A stretch of DNA of 57,189 nt from Desulfovibrio sp. (GCA_031272405.1 JAISTW010000046.1:1-57189), one strand, 5' to 3'. Positions 26,750 through 38,316 are shown, counted from the stretch's first letter. A program made the numbers and translations. The notes: generated from the letters alone by a model not told the origin.

Positions 26750-26899
26750 TTTCTGAAATGTTTCGTCGAAACTTGTCTTTGCCGAATACCTATCAGGGAT
26801 AGAAGAAGATGGCAAGCAAAGGGCGAAAGCGCCGGCCGAAACGGCAAAAATTTTACAGAGACGAAGTATTGCTCTGAACGCTGTTTCCGGTTAGTCTTG

Positions 26900-26974
26900 C
26901 ACCCGACTTAAAGATGTGGGTGAGAACCAACTCCCGCGACTGACGCGCACGCGAAAGAACAGGGCGGGAATTGG
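26900..26974 (+). other. Tandem stem-loops before the hybrid kinase gene
   Basis: CACCC (26900) pairs with GGGTG (26918). CCAACTCCCGC (26927-26937) pairs with GCGGGAATTGG (26964-26974) with one mismatch across a 26-base loop. No T-run follows. It may be a structured leader of the 27031 gene or part of a repeat element. Confidence 0.4.
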
Positions 26975-27030
26975 GGACCGGGGAGAGAGAATGGCGCTAT
27001 CCGCCTTGAACGTATCCACAGGACAGTGAC

Positions 27031-29361
27031 ATGACTATCCGCAAGCGTCTGCTGTTGGCCTTTTTTTGCAGCCTTTTCAGCTGTTGCGCCGTTATTTGCT
27101 GCATAGTGTTCCTGTCTATGAAGCATCAGGCGTTCAACGCCTTCGAAGCGTTGTCGCAGCGAGAGCTCCAACACATAGAAGATCACATCGATACATTCTT
27201 GGCCCCGGGATTTATGGGGGTTCGCTTTTTGGCGCGGCAGGAGGAAATCCGCGATTCCTTCGGAAAGCTGAGCAGCTTTCTCCATACCACGCAAACCACT
27301 ACCCTGCGCTTTGCCGATCAAACGCCTTTCGAGCAGGGCATCTACCGGAGAATGCTGGACATCCACAAGGGCAACTCCAATTTCGGCCTCGTGTTTATGG
27401 CCAACAAGGACGGACAATATCTTCAGGCTCCCGAGGGAGGCATCAAGCTTGCCGGTTATGACCCCAGAGAACGTTCCTGGTACAAGGAACTCATGGCGAG
27501 CGGGTCCGATGAAGTCGTAAGCACGCCCTACCTGACCACCGGCGGGGGAATGGTGTGCAGCATCATGAAAAAAACTTACACGACGCGCGGAGAACCGCTG
27601 GGGATGGTGGGCATAGACTACAGCCTGGAAAGTCTTACATCTGATCTGGTGAACCGCAAAATTTTGAGCACGGGCTATGTGGTGCTTTACAATGCGGCCG
27701 GGGAGACCATGGTGGACGGATTCCACCCCGAGTACGTCGGCAGGAAGATAGAACAACTGCCCCTTCTGCGGCAGCAGGCCATCAGAGAGCCTGACGGCGT
27801 GTTTTTCGGCAGAGGCGAAAGCGGCCGCGATCTCTACTGTGTAACCAAAACCATAGACGTCACCCGCTGGAAAATAGCGATCTTTTTTGACGAACAGGAA
27901 ATCCTGCGGCCTTCCTACACTCTGCTGCTCATGACCCTGGCCTGCGTGGCTGTCGCTTCCCTGTTGAGTTTCCTGGCGGTTATGCGCCTGGGCGGAGCCA
28001 TCGTCAAACCTATAGAGGAGTTGGTGGCCGCCTCAAAAATGATATCCGACAAGGAATACGAAACATCTCCCGAAGTCAGGGAACGCCTGTACCAAAAGCT
28101 GCACACCAAAACCTGGGGGGAAACAAAAGTTCTGGCTGAAGCCCTGACCACGGTCATCAAAACGCTCCAGGAACGCGTCGAGGCGGCTCTGGCGGCGAGC
28201 AAGGCGAAGACGGCCTTTTTGGCCAACACCAGCCATGAGATACGGACGCCAATGAACGCCATCGTCGGCCTCACACGGATGCTGCTCAGGTCTCCCCTGG
28301 ATGAACGACAACTTTCATACGCCGAAAATATTCGCAGGGCGGCGGTGGCCTTGTTGGGCCTTATCAACGGCATTCTTGATTTCACCAGTATCGAATCCGG
28401 GAAAATGCAGTTGAAAAAATCCCCCTTTAATCCTGTTTCGTTGCTGGAAGATCTTCGCGTTTTCTTCCAAGAACAAAGCGTGCGCACAGGCATTGCCCTG
28501 CGCATCGAGCAGGACGCGGATTTGCCGATGTCTCTTTTGGGCGACATCGCGCGCTTGCGGCAAATACTTATCAATCTTGTGGACAACGCCTTCAAGTTCA
28601 CGGAAAAAGGCAGTGTGACGGTTGGGGCCAAACTTGTCCAAAAGCGGGCCAATACGGCGGATCTGGTTTTTTCCGTCGCCGACACGGGCATAGGTATGAA
28701 CCAGAGCCAGCTGGACGATGTGCTCACGGTTTTTTCCCAGGCGGACGGATCCGCCACAAGGAAATACGGCGTCGTCGGGCTGGGCCTGACAGTGACGTCC
28801 AGGCTTGTCTCATTGATGGGCGGCAGTCTGGACATCTCCAGCGAGGAGGGTAAAGGAAGCGTCTTCACCGTTGCCGTATCCTTTGAGATCGTCGCGCCGC
28901 AGATTGAGGAAACACCGCAGGGCGGAGAACCAATCCCCGAAATGCCTTTGGACGGTCTGCGTGTTCTCGTCGTGGAAGACAATGAGATCAACATGTTGAT
29001 TGTTGTGGAAGTGCTGAACGCCGTCGGGGCGCAGGTCATCGCGGCGAACAACGGCCAGGAGGCTCTGGATCGCATTGACCAGGCTTTGGCGGAAGGCCAT
29101 AATCCGCCCTTCGACCTTGTGTTCATGGATCTGCAAATGCCTGTTATGGATGGTCACGAGGCGACCAAGCGCATCCGCAAACACCCCATTTGCCCACACC
29201 TGCCCGTCTACGCCCTGACCGCCCACGCCTTTGACGAAGAACGGCGGCATTGCATGGAGATAGGCATGAACGGGCACCTGACGAAACCCGTGGATCCGCC
29301 CACCATTTACGAAACCATGCGCTCAGTGGCCCAACGGAAAGCAACGGCGGAGACCGCTTGA
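27031..29361 (+). CDS. Membrane hybrid histidine kinase with Cache sensor
   Basis: The 776-residue protein has a transmembrane helix (about 8-29), a periplasmic dCache-like domain (about 35-290, with YDPRERSWYKELMASG), a second helix (about 295-318), a linker, HisKA with SHEIRTPMNA (about 405), a HATPase with ADTGIGM and GLGLTV, and a C-terminal receiver (VVEDNEIN, FMDLQMPVMDG, KPVD). It likely senses a small organic ligand outside the membrane. No DNA-binding response regulator is adjacent. The gene is divergent from the amino-acid transporter and is followed 22 bp later by another kinase. Confidence 0.9.
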   Translation: MTIRKRLLLAFFCSLFSCCAVICCIVFLSMKHQAFNAFEALSQRELQHIEDHIDTFLAPGFMGVRFLARQEEIRDSFGKLSSFLHTTQTTTLRFADQTPFEQGIYRRMLDIHKGNSNFGLVFMANKDGQYLQAPEGGIKLAGYDPRERSWYKELMASGSDEVVSTPYLTTGGGMVCSIMKKTYTTRGEPLGMVGIDYSLESLTSDLVNRKILSTGYVVLYNAAGETMVDGFHPEYVGRKIEQLPLLRQQAIREPDGVFFGRGESGRDLYCVTKTIDVTRWKIAIFFDEQEILRPSYTLLLMTLACVAVASLLSFLAVMRLGGAIVKPIEELVAASKMISDKEYETSPEVRERLYQKLHTKTWGETKVLAEALTTVIKTLQERVEAALAASKAKTAFLANTSHEIRTPMNAIVGLTRMLLRSPLDERQLSYAENIRRAAVALLGLINGILDFTSIESGKMQLKKSPFNPVSLLEDLRVFFQEQSVRTGIALRIEQDADLPMSLLGDIARLRQILINLVDNAFKFTEKGSVTVGAKLVQKRANTADLVFSVADTGIGMNQSQLDDVLTVFSQADGSATRKYGVVGLGLTVTSRLVSLMGGSLDISSEEGKGSVFTVAVSFEIVAPQIEETPQGGEPIPEMPLDGLRVLVVEDNEINMLIVVEVLNAVGAQVIAANNGQEALDRIDQALAEGHNPPFDLVFMDLQMPVMDGHEATKRIRKHPICPHLPVYALTAHAFDEERRHCMEIGMNGHLTKPVDPPTIYETMRSVAQRKATAETA

Positions 29362-29383
29362 ACCAAACCCTGATTTCCTTTGA

Positions 29384-31222
<1,839 letters not shown>

Positions 31223-31234
31223 TTGATCCAGGCG

Positions 31235-32317
31235 CTATAATGCCGCGACAAAATGGTGAAAGTCCTCTTCGCCTTTGAGCACGCGCAGCACACCCAGGGC
31301 CAGAGCTTCCAGTTCGTTTTCACCCGGGACGATTTTCACGGGGGCGATAAAGCTGACCCGTTCCTCTACCCAGCTTGTGACGCGCCTGGAATGGGCTATG
31401 CCCCCGGTCAGGATGATCGCGTCCACCCGCCCCTTGACCACAGTCGCCAATTCGCCGATGGATTTGGCGATTTGACAGGCCATGCCGTAATACACGCCTT
31501 CGGCTGTTTTATCGCCGGCATCAATCATCTTTTCCACTTCCAAGGCCTGATTGGTGCCAAGATAGCCCACAAGCCCCCCCTTGCCCCGTACCGCCTTCAT
31601 CATTTCCACATGGCTGTATTTGCCGGAATAACAAAGATCGATAAGCCTGCGGTAGGGCAGGCGTCCCGCCCGGTCGGGAGAGAACGGGCCTTCGTCGTCT
31701 CCCACGTAATCGAGCATCTGCCCCTGGCTCAAAACGCTCAAGGTTATGCCGCCGCCGAGGTGGGCCACGATAAAAGTACACTCAGATGCCTTTTTGCCCA
31801 TTTGCTTCGCTGTTTTTATGGAAACCGCCCGCATGTTCAGCATGTGAGTGCCCGGTTTTCTCGGAAGAACCGGCAGACCCGAGAGCTTGGCCACTTCACC
31901 GACCTCGTCCACGCGGATGGAGTCGTAAATGTAGGCCGGTATGTCATAGCGGCTGGCGATTCTATGAGAAATGATCGCTCCGAGTTTGGAGGGATGTTCG
32001 CTCTGAGCCTTGTTGGCGAGGTAATCCAGCATAACGTCGTTGATGATATAGGCTCCCTGTTTGACCGGTGGGAGCGGGCCGCCGCGTCCCGCAACGGCGG
32101 ACAGGCGGGAAAGATCGAAATTGTGCTGTTTCAGGCAGTCCATGATGCCCTGTTCACGCAAGGGGATCTGCTCTATGGCGCGTGAGAAGCTGTTCAGTAT
32201 TTCGGCATCGTGGTCAACGCTGCCGCGAAACAACTCCTTGGCGTCTTCATAGACCGCGATTTTTGTAGAAGTGGAACCGGGATTGACGGCCAGTATGGTA
32301 TAGGTTGCGTCGCTCAT
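31235..32317 (-). CDS. buk: Butyrate kinase
   Basis: The 360-residue enzyme belongs to the acetate/butyrate kinase (ASKHA) family and makes ATP and a carboxylate from an acyl phosphate. Visible are NPGSTSTKIAVYE, AGRGGPLPPVKQGAY, AHLGGGITLSVL, DDEGPFSPDRAGRLP and TGGIAHS, all typical of Buk rather than AckA. Its substrate may be butyryl, isobutyryl or propionyl phosphate. It follows ptb by 18 bp on the same strand. Confidence 0.92.
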   Translation of the reverse strand: MSDATYTILAVNPGSTSTKIAVYEDAKELFRGSVDHDAEILNSFSRAIEQIPLREQGIMDCLKQHNFDLSRLSAVAGRGGPLPPVKQGAYIINDVMLDYLANKAQSEHPSKLGAIISHRIASRYDIPAYIYDSIRVDEVGEVAKLSGLPVLPRKPGTHMLNMRAVSIKTAKQMGKKASECTFIVAHLGGGITLSVLSQGQMLDYVGDDEGPFSPDRAGRLPYRRLIDLCYSGKYSHVEMMKAVRGKGGLVGYLGTNQALEVEKMIDAGDKTAEGVYYGMACQIAKSIGELATVVKGRVDAIILTGGIAHSRRVTSWVEERVSFIAPVKIVPGENELEALALGVLRVLKGEEDFHHFVAAL

Positions 32318-32335
32318 GGCGGTTTTTCCTGTTTC

Positions 32336-33250
32336 TCAGCTGACCGCCGCGGCGACAGCTATGGGGAGAAACTTGTTGTCCGCGTCCGAAGCTCTGGAGG
32401 GAAGTGCCAGGGGAACACGGCCGCCTGTGACGATGGCGGCTGTACTGAACCCGGCTGAGCAGCGCAGGGCCTTGACCAGTATATTCCCGGCCGCAATGGA
32501 TGGAACCAGCAAAATGTCGGCATCGCCGCAGACTGGGTTGTCCATGCCCTTGATTTCGGCCGCTTCCCTGGAAACGGCCAGATCGTAGGACAGAGGCCCT
32601 TCCACGAGGCAACCTGAAATGCGGCCGTCCTTGTTCATGGTTTTCAGCTCGGCGGCATCCACTGTTTCCGGCATCTTGGGGTTCACATTTTCCGAGGCGG
32701 CCAGCACGGCCACCTTGAGGGCATCAAAGCCCATCCGGGTAAAGACCTTGACGGCATTTTCAATTATTCCCGCTTTCTGCTCCAGAGTGGGAGCTATGGT
32801 CAAGGCCACGTCGGTGATGCCGACAAGTTTGTGGTAGTTGGGTATCTCCACTATGCTCAGATGGGAGATCAAGCTGCCGGTGCGGAACTGGGCTTCGCTG
32901 CTCAGCAGGGCTTTCATCAGTTCAGGGGTCTGTAGTTTTCCTTTCATGATGATGTGCGCTTCACCAGAGCGCGCCAGCCTTGCGGCCTCAAGGGCGGCCT
33001 CGCTTCCAGTAGCCGTCGGGCGGACGGCATACTTGTGGAGCGGACGCGGCAACAGGGACAGCTCATACTCAATGCGCGCCGGATCCCCGATGAGAATGGG
33101 GGAAATTATACCCTCATGCGCGGCGTGGGCCACAGCCTCAAGCGTATGCGCGTCGTCCGCCGCCACAACGGCAACAATGCGCCTGTTTATGACGCCGTCT
33201 TTGCCGGCGCGCAATTGTCCGATAAGTTCTTCAAAGGTTTTGAAAGTCAC
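32336..33250 (-). CDS. ptb: Phosphate butyryltransferase
   Basis: The 304-residue enzyme converts an acyl-CoA and phosphate to an acyl phosphate, which Buk then uses for ATP. It shows EAARLARSGEAHIIMKGKLQTPELMKALL and the ALRCSAGFSTAAIVTGGRVPLALPSRA C-terminus in pieces typical of Ptb/Pta family. I chose GTG 33250, which lies after AAGGGG. The reading frame before it reaches into the intergenic region. It is divergent from the nif operon. Confidence 0.9.
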   Translation of the reverse strand: MTFKTFEELIGQLRAGKDGVINRRIVAVVAADDAHTLEAVAHAAHEGIISPILIGDPARIEYELSLLPRPLHKYAVRPTATGSEAALEAARLARSGEAHIIMKGKLQTPELMKALLSSEAQFRTGSLISHLSIVEIPNYHKLVGITDVALTIAPTLEQKAGIIENAVKVFTRMGFDALKVAVLAASENVNPKMPETVDAAELKTMNKDGRISGCLVEGPLSYDLAVSREAAEIKGMDNPVCGDADILLVPSIAAGNILVKALRCSAGFSTAAIVTGGRVPLALPSRASDADNKFLPIAVAAAVS

Positions 33251-33410
33251 GGCGTACCCCTTGTTCCTGCCCTGAAGGCGCGCTTGAGGGCTTTTACGTC
33301 CGTCCGACATGTCTGGCATTGCCGACGGCACCGCGCTTAAGATAGACCACGATGTTCAGGTTGACCAGCATTTCTGTACAGCAGCCGTCTGCCGCCTTTT
33401 ATGACCAAAA

Positions 33411-33456
33411 TGTCATTTTTGTAAAATTACCGCCACGCAATGTCCATTTTTGTACT
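33411..33456 (+). promoter_or_regulatory. Tandem candidate activator sites upstream of nifH
   Basis: TGTCATTTTTGTA and TGTCCATTTTTGTA repeat 30 bp apart. Each is one base off the NifA consensus TGT-N10-ACA (here AAA and ACT). They lie about 185 and 215 bp upstream of the sigma-54 -24 box. The first overlaps a TGAC-N6-GTCA inverted repeat (33402-33415). Confidence 0.4.
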
Positions 33457-33579
33457 CTTTAATAATGCGAGGAATACCAGTATATTAAGTATATGCTATA
33501 AAAAATACATATTCTATTTTTACTACATTTACGTAGGATACTCAATAATCGAGACTTCCCAATCGCAGGATTTTCCCCA

Positions 33580-33597
33580 ATATTGCCAGCGCAATAT
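33580..33597. promoter_or_regulatory. Palindrome next to the nif promoter
   Basis: ATATTGC-CAGC-GCAATAT is a perfect 7-bp inverted repeat with a 4-bp centre. It ends 27 bp upstream of the -24 box, where it could block or assist polymerase. The regulator is unknown. Confidence 0.5.
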
Positions 33598-33623
33598 AAC
33601 AATAATGTCAATTTATTCTATTT

Positions 33624-33639
33624 TGGCACGGCGCTTGCT
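33624..33639 (+). promoter_or_regulatory. Sigma-54 (-24/-12) promoter of the nif operon
   Basis: TTGGCACG-GCGC-TTGCT has the invariant GG (33625-33626) and GC (33637-33638) ten bases apart and matches the -24/-12 consensus at almost every position. It lies about 53 bp upstream of nifH and predicts RpoN-dependent, activator-driven transcription. Confidence 0.88.
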
Positions 33640-33673
33640 CATGTCAATGCAAATTACTTACGCGTCGGAATAA

Positions 33674-34513
<840 letters not shown>

Positions 34514-34560
34514 TTTTGAACACAGACGCATCACGATATGCGGAAGCCAGGAGTGAAAAT

Positions 34561-34884
34561 ATGTTAATGATTCGCGCCATTGTCCGTCCGGAAAAAACCA
34601 ATGAACTGCTCACGGAACTGCTCAACGCGGGATTTCCTGCCGTGACCAGGCTGGATGTATACGGACGCGGCAAACAGAAAGGTATTACAGTAGGAGAAGT
34701 CCGCTACGACGAGCTGCCCAAACAGATGCTCCTCATGGCTGTCAACGATGAGGACAAGGACGACGTCGTCAGTATTATCCTGCGCACGGCCAAAACAGGG
34801 GAAGGGCACTTGGGCGATGGTCGTGTTTTCGTCTCGCCTGTGGAAGAAGCCTGGACGGTCAGCACCGGCAAAGCCGGTCTGTGA
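34561..34884 (+). CDS. nifI1: PII-like nitrogenase regulator NifI1
   Basis: The 107-residue GlnB-family protein lies between nifH and nifD, the place used by nifI genes of methanogens and some anaerobes. It has the PII start MIRAIVRPEK, a short T-loop region and the TGEGHLGDGRVFV segment near the C-terminus. With NifI2 it is known to inhibit the MoFe protein when 2-oxoglutarate is low. I chose ATG 34561 (MLMIRA), after AGGAG, over the TTG at 34516. Confidence 0.93.
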   Translation: MLMIRAIVRPEKTNELLTELLNAGFPAVTRLDVYGRGKQKGITVGEVRYDELPKQMLLMAVNDEDKDDVVSIILRTAKTGEGHLGDGRVFVSPVEEAWTVSTGKAGL

Positions 34885-34894
34885 GGGAAACGAC

Positions 34895-35275
34895 ATGAAA
34901 GAAGTTATGGCCGTGCTGCGCAGCACCAAGGTCAACCACACCAAAACCGCCCTCACGGCGGCCGGTTTTCTGGGATTTTCCTGCGCCGCCTGCCTGGGGC
35001 GCGGCAAGAAGCTGGTTGACCCCGGCCTGCTCAGGCTCATCATGGACAGCGGCAATCTGCCCCTCTCCGCAGCCGGGGAAACAATGACCGAGTCCACCCG
35101 TCTCATCCCGAAACGGGTATTCTCCCTGATTGTTCCCGACGAACGCGTCAGGGACGCTGTGGATGTCATCATCGCCGTCAATCAGACCAAAAATCCCGGC
35201 GACGGCAAGATATTTATCCTGCCGGTTGTCGAATCCTACAGCGTGCGTCTCGGCGACAAGGCGGACGTTGTATAA
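34895..35275 (+). CDS. nifI2: PII-like nitrogenase regulator NifI2
   Basis: The 126-residue protein is the longer NifI partner. It begins MKEVMAVLRSTKVNHTKTAL, has a T-loop rich in Gly, Lys and Leu (RGKKLVDPGLL) and ends with the PII-like GDGKIFILPVVESYSVR. NifI1 and NifI2 form a complex that binds NifDK and switches nitrogenase off after ammonium addition. It starts 10 bp after nifI1, after AGGGAA. Confidence 0.93.
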   Translation: MKEVMAVLRSTKVNHTKTALTAAGFLGFSCAACLGRGKKLVDPGLLRLIMDSGNLPLSAAGETMTESTRLIPKRVFSLIVPDERVRDAVDVIIAVNQTKNPGDGKIFILPVVESYSVRLGDKADVV

Positions 35276-35308
35276 GCGCGTATCATCGCGATGGAGGAGG
35301 TAAGCGCA

Positions 35309-36913
35309 ATGGACGTCAAATCTGAAATATTGGGCCGCTACAACGCCAAGGTCTTCAAAAACCGCAAAGATCACATTTTGCGCGTGACGGGGACAGAAGG
35401 CGGCGTGCCTGAAATAGCCGCGAACACGCGGGCCATGCCCGGCATCATGACCAACAGGGGATGTTGTTATGCCGGTTGCAAGGGCGTGGTGGTGGGCCCC
35501 ATACGCGACGCCGTCACCATCACGCACGGGCCGATAGGTTGTGGTTTCTACACCTGGGGCACCCGTCGCAACAAGGCGCGCGCCGGTGAAGACGGGAAAA
35601 ACTTTATCCAGTACTGTTTTTCCACAGACATGCAGGAGTCGGACATCGTCTTCGGCGGCGACAAAAAATTACGCCAGGCCATCAAGGAAGCGGTGGAGAT
35701 ATTTCACCCCCAAACCGTCTTCATTTGCTCCACATGCCCGGTGGGGCTCATCGGCGACGACATACACGCCGTGGCCGCCGAGGCCGAGAAGCTCTACGGC
35801 ATCACCTGCACGGCCTTCTCCTGCGAAGGATACAAGGGCGTGAGCCAGAGCGGCGGGCACCACATCGCCAACAACGGACTTATGAAGCGTCTTATCGGCA
35901 GCAATGATACGCCGCCGGAAACAAAATATTCCGTCAACCTGCTGGGAGAATACAATATCGGCGGCGACGGATGGGAAGTGGAGCGCATTCTCAGGCGCAT
36001 CGGTTACGATGTGGTTTCGGTGTTTACCGGCGACGGCAGCGTTGAGCGGATTTCCCGCTCGCACATGGTCAATCTGAACCTGGTGCAATGTCACCGTTCC
36101 ATCAACTATGTGGCCGAGATGATGAAAACCGTATACGGCGTTGACTGGCTCAAGGTAAATTTCATCGGCCTTGACGCTGTATGCGATTCTCTCCGCAATA
36201 TCGCCGAATTTTTCGGCGACGAAGACCTGAAGCGGCGCACGGAGGAGGTCGTCGCCGAGGAAATGGCGGGAATCGCCGAGGACATGGCCTTTTTCAAAAA
36301 TAAACTGGAAGGCAGAACGGCCGCTCTCTTTGTGGGTGGCAGCCGTTCTCACCACTATCAGGCCCTGCTCAAAAATCTGGGCGTGAGTACAGTGCTGGCC
36401 GGGTATGAATTCGCCCACCGCGACGACTACGAGGGCAGAGATATTATCCCGGAAATCAAGGAAGATGCGGACAGCAAGAACATCGAACAGCTTGAGGTGG
36501 AGAGAGACCCCAAGCGTTACCGGGCTTTCCTGAGCCCCGAACGCTATGAGGAACTTAAGGCAAGCATCGGACTTGAAAATTACCGGGGGATGATCCGCGA
36601 CATGCCTGATGGCTCCTACGTTGTTGACGATCTGAACCATTTTGAAACGGAACAATTCTCCAAATTGCTCAGACCGGATATCTTTTTCTCCGGCATCAAG
36701 GACAAATATGTGCTGCAAAAAGGCGGAACCCTCTCCCGTCAACTGCACAGCTATGATTACAGCGGCCCCTATGCGGGATTCAAGGGAGCGGTTGTCTTTG
36801 GCCGGGACCTGGTTATGGGTCTGTACGCCCCGGCCTGGAACATGGTGACGCCCCCGTGGAAAAAGGAAAGGCCTGAAAAGGATTCTGAAAAGGAAGGTTC
36901 TTCCCATGCTTGA
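35309..36913 (+). CDS. nifD: Nitrogenase MoFe protein alpha chain NifD
   Basis: The 534-residue protein has all key ligands: P-cluster cysteines in NRGCCYAGC, HGPIGCGF and CSTCPVG; the FeMo-cofactor cysteine in VQCHRSINY; and the cofactor histidine in QLHSYDYSGP. The GVSQSGGHHIAN loop carries the homocitrate-side residues. A 45-50 residue insertion (about 365-415, rich in Glu, Asp and Arg) is like that of Clostridium-type NifD. ATG 35309 follows GGAGG. No anfG or vnfG gene is present, so this is a molybdenum enzyme. It overlaps nifK by 8 bp. Confidence 0.96.
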   Translation: MDVKSEILGRYNAKVFKNRKDHILRVTGTEGGVPEIAANTRAMPGIMTNRGCCYAGCKGVVVGPIRDAVTITHGPIGCGFYTWGTRRNKARAGEDGKNFIQYCFSTDMQESDIVFGGDKKLRQAIKEAVEIFHPQTVFICSTCPVGLIGDDIHAVAAEAEKLYGITCTAFSCEGYKGVSQSGGHHIANNGLMKRLIGSNDTPPETKYSVNLLGEYNIGGDGWEVERILRRIGYDVVSVFTGDGSVERISRSHMVNLNLVQCHRSINYVAEMMKTVYGVDWLKVNFIGLDAVCDSLRNIAEFFGDEDLKRRTEEVVAEEMAGIAEDMAFFKNKLEGRTAALFVGGSRSHHYQALLKNLGVSTVLAGYEFAHRDDYEGRDIIPEIKEDADSKNIEQLEVERDPKRYRAFLSPERYEELKASIGLENYRGMIRDMPDGSYVVDDLNHFETEQFSKLLRPDIFFSGIKDKYVLQKGGTLSRQLHSYDYSGPYAGFKGAVVFGRDLVMGLYAPAWNMVTPPWKKERPEKDSEKEGSSHA

Positions 36914-38267
36914 TCTGACGCCAAAAACAGTAACGGAGCGCGGCGCGTTGCGCGTGAACCCCTGCAAGACCTGCCAGCCCGTGGGCGCGCTTTACGCCGC
37001 CCTCGGAGTACACAAGTGCATGCCGCACAGTCACGGCAGTCAAGGTTGCGTGTCCTACCACCGTACCTTTTTGACCAGACATTTCAAGGAACCGGCTATC
37101 GCCGCCTCCAGTTCCTTCACCGAAGGGGCTTCGGTTTTCGGTGGAGGCCCTAACTTGCGCACAGCGGTCAAAAATATTTTTGACATCTACAACCCTGACA
37201 TCATCGCCGTGCACACGACCTGCCTTTCGGAAACCATAGGCGACGATCTCAATTCCTATATTCTGGAAATGAGCCTGCCGGACGACAAAACCGTGGTGCA
37301 CAGCAACACGCCCAGCTATGTGGGCTCCCACATCACCGGCTACGCCAACATGCTCAGCGGCTTCATCCGTTATCTGGCCGACGCTCACGCCGCCGGAAAC
37401 GGCAAGACGGCTGTTTTTCCCGGGTTCGTCAATCCCGGCGACATCCGGGAAATCAAGCGCATGCTTGAGTTGCTGGGGCTGTCCTTCATTGTGTTTCCGG
37501 ATCAGAGCGGCGTGATGGACGCGCCGATGACCAATACGTATCAAATGTATCCGGAAGGCGGCACAACAATTGACGAAATCCGCGCCCTGGGCGGTTGCGC
37601 GCGTGTTCTGTCCCTTGGACGTTTTTCCTGCGAGGCGCCGGCCGACGCTCTGGAAAAAAAGTGCGGGGTTCCCTACGTCAGCCTGCCCTTGCCCATAGGC
37701 GTTGCGGCCACGGATGAATTCGTCATGGCCGCCGCCGGCCCGGATGGTTCCGTGCCCGGAGAGTTGGACGACGAACGCGGCAGGCTTCTTGACCTCATGC
37801 TGGATGCCAATCCCTATTTTTACAACAAGACGCTGGCCGTTTTCGGAGATCCGGACACAGTGCTCGGGCTCACCGCTTTCACGCTGGAGCTGGGCATGAA
37901 GCCCAAATACGTCATAACCGGCACGCCGGGGGACGCTTTTGTCCGGCAGGCGCGGGCCGTTCTTGACCGGTTCGGCATTGTGGACGCCAAAGTCAAAGCG
38001 GCGGCGGACCTGTTCGAACTGCATCAGTGGATCAAAAATGAACCAGTGGATCTACTGCTCGGCACCTCTTACGGCAAACAGATCGCCAAGGCGGAAGACA
38101 TCCCGATGGTGCGGGCCGGATTTCCTGTTCTGGATCGCTACGGGCACAGCTACATGCCCATCGTCGGCTATCAGGGCGCCATGCGTTTGGCGGAACTTGT
38201 CGCCAATGCCCTCATGGACAGGCAAGACCGCGACTGCGCCGACGAAGACATGGATGTCGTGATGTAG
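36906..38267 (+). CDS. nifK: Nitrogenase MoFe protein beta chain NifK
   Basis: The 453-residue chain has P-cluster cysteines in NPCKTCQPVGA, HGSQGC and HTTCLSETIGDD. It lacks the long N-terminal arm of proteobacterial NifK, as in clostridial-type NifK. With NifD it forms the heterotetramer that reduces N2. The start overlaps nifD by 8 bp after a GGAAGG site. Confidence 0.96.
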   Translation: MLDLTPKTVTERGALRVNPCKTCQPVGALYAALGVHKCMPHSHGSQGCVSYHRTFLTRHFKEPAIAASSSFTEGASVFGGGPNLRTAVKNIFDIYNPDIIAVHTTCLSETIGDDLNSYILEMSLPDDKTVVHSNTPSYVGSHITGYANMLSGFIRYLADAHAAGNGKTAVFPGFVNPGDIREIKRMLELLGLSFIVFPDQSGVMDAPMTNTYQMYPEGGTTIDEIRALGGCARVLSLGRFSCEAPADALEKKCGVPYVSLPLPIGVAATDEFVMAAAGPDGSVPGELDDERGRLLDLMLDANPYFYNKTLAVFGDPDTVLGLTAFTLELGMKPKYVITGTPGDAFVRQARAVLDRFGIVDAKVKAAADLFELHQWIKNEPVDLLLGTSYGKQIAKAEDIPMVRAGFPVLDRYGHSYMPIVGYQGAMRLAELVANALMDRQDRDCADEDMDVVM

Positions 38268-38316
38268 TGATGCAACCTGTATCAGCCGCGTGAAAACAGC
38301 GGCGAAGAGACATTCT

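Larger units (their letters stand above)
26706..27030. other. 325-bp divergent gap between transporter and kinase genes
   Basis: The gap holds a GC hairpin (26735-26749) in the transporter leader, a palindrome GTTTCG-T-CGAAAC (26760-26772), and two consecutive inverted repeats (26900-26922 and 26927-26974) before the kinase gene. No protein gene is convincing. One short frame at about 26893-26943 reads SLAPDLKMWVRTNSRD and may be a relic of a mobile element. Confidence 0.45.

Noticed and set aside
35669-36967. 432-residue open frame antisense to nifD
   Set aside because: nifD is certain from its ligands, and the antisense frame has no known domain.
36813-38024. 403-residue open frame antisense to nifK
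   Set aside because: Same reason as for nifD; it shadows a well-supported gene.
35309-38267. Iron-only or vanadium nitrogenase
   Set aside because: The nearby anfO suggested it, but there is no delta-subunit gene between nifD and nifK and the ligand motifs fit the molybdenum type.
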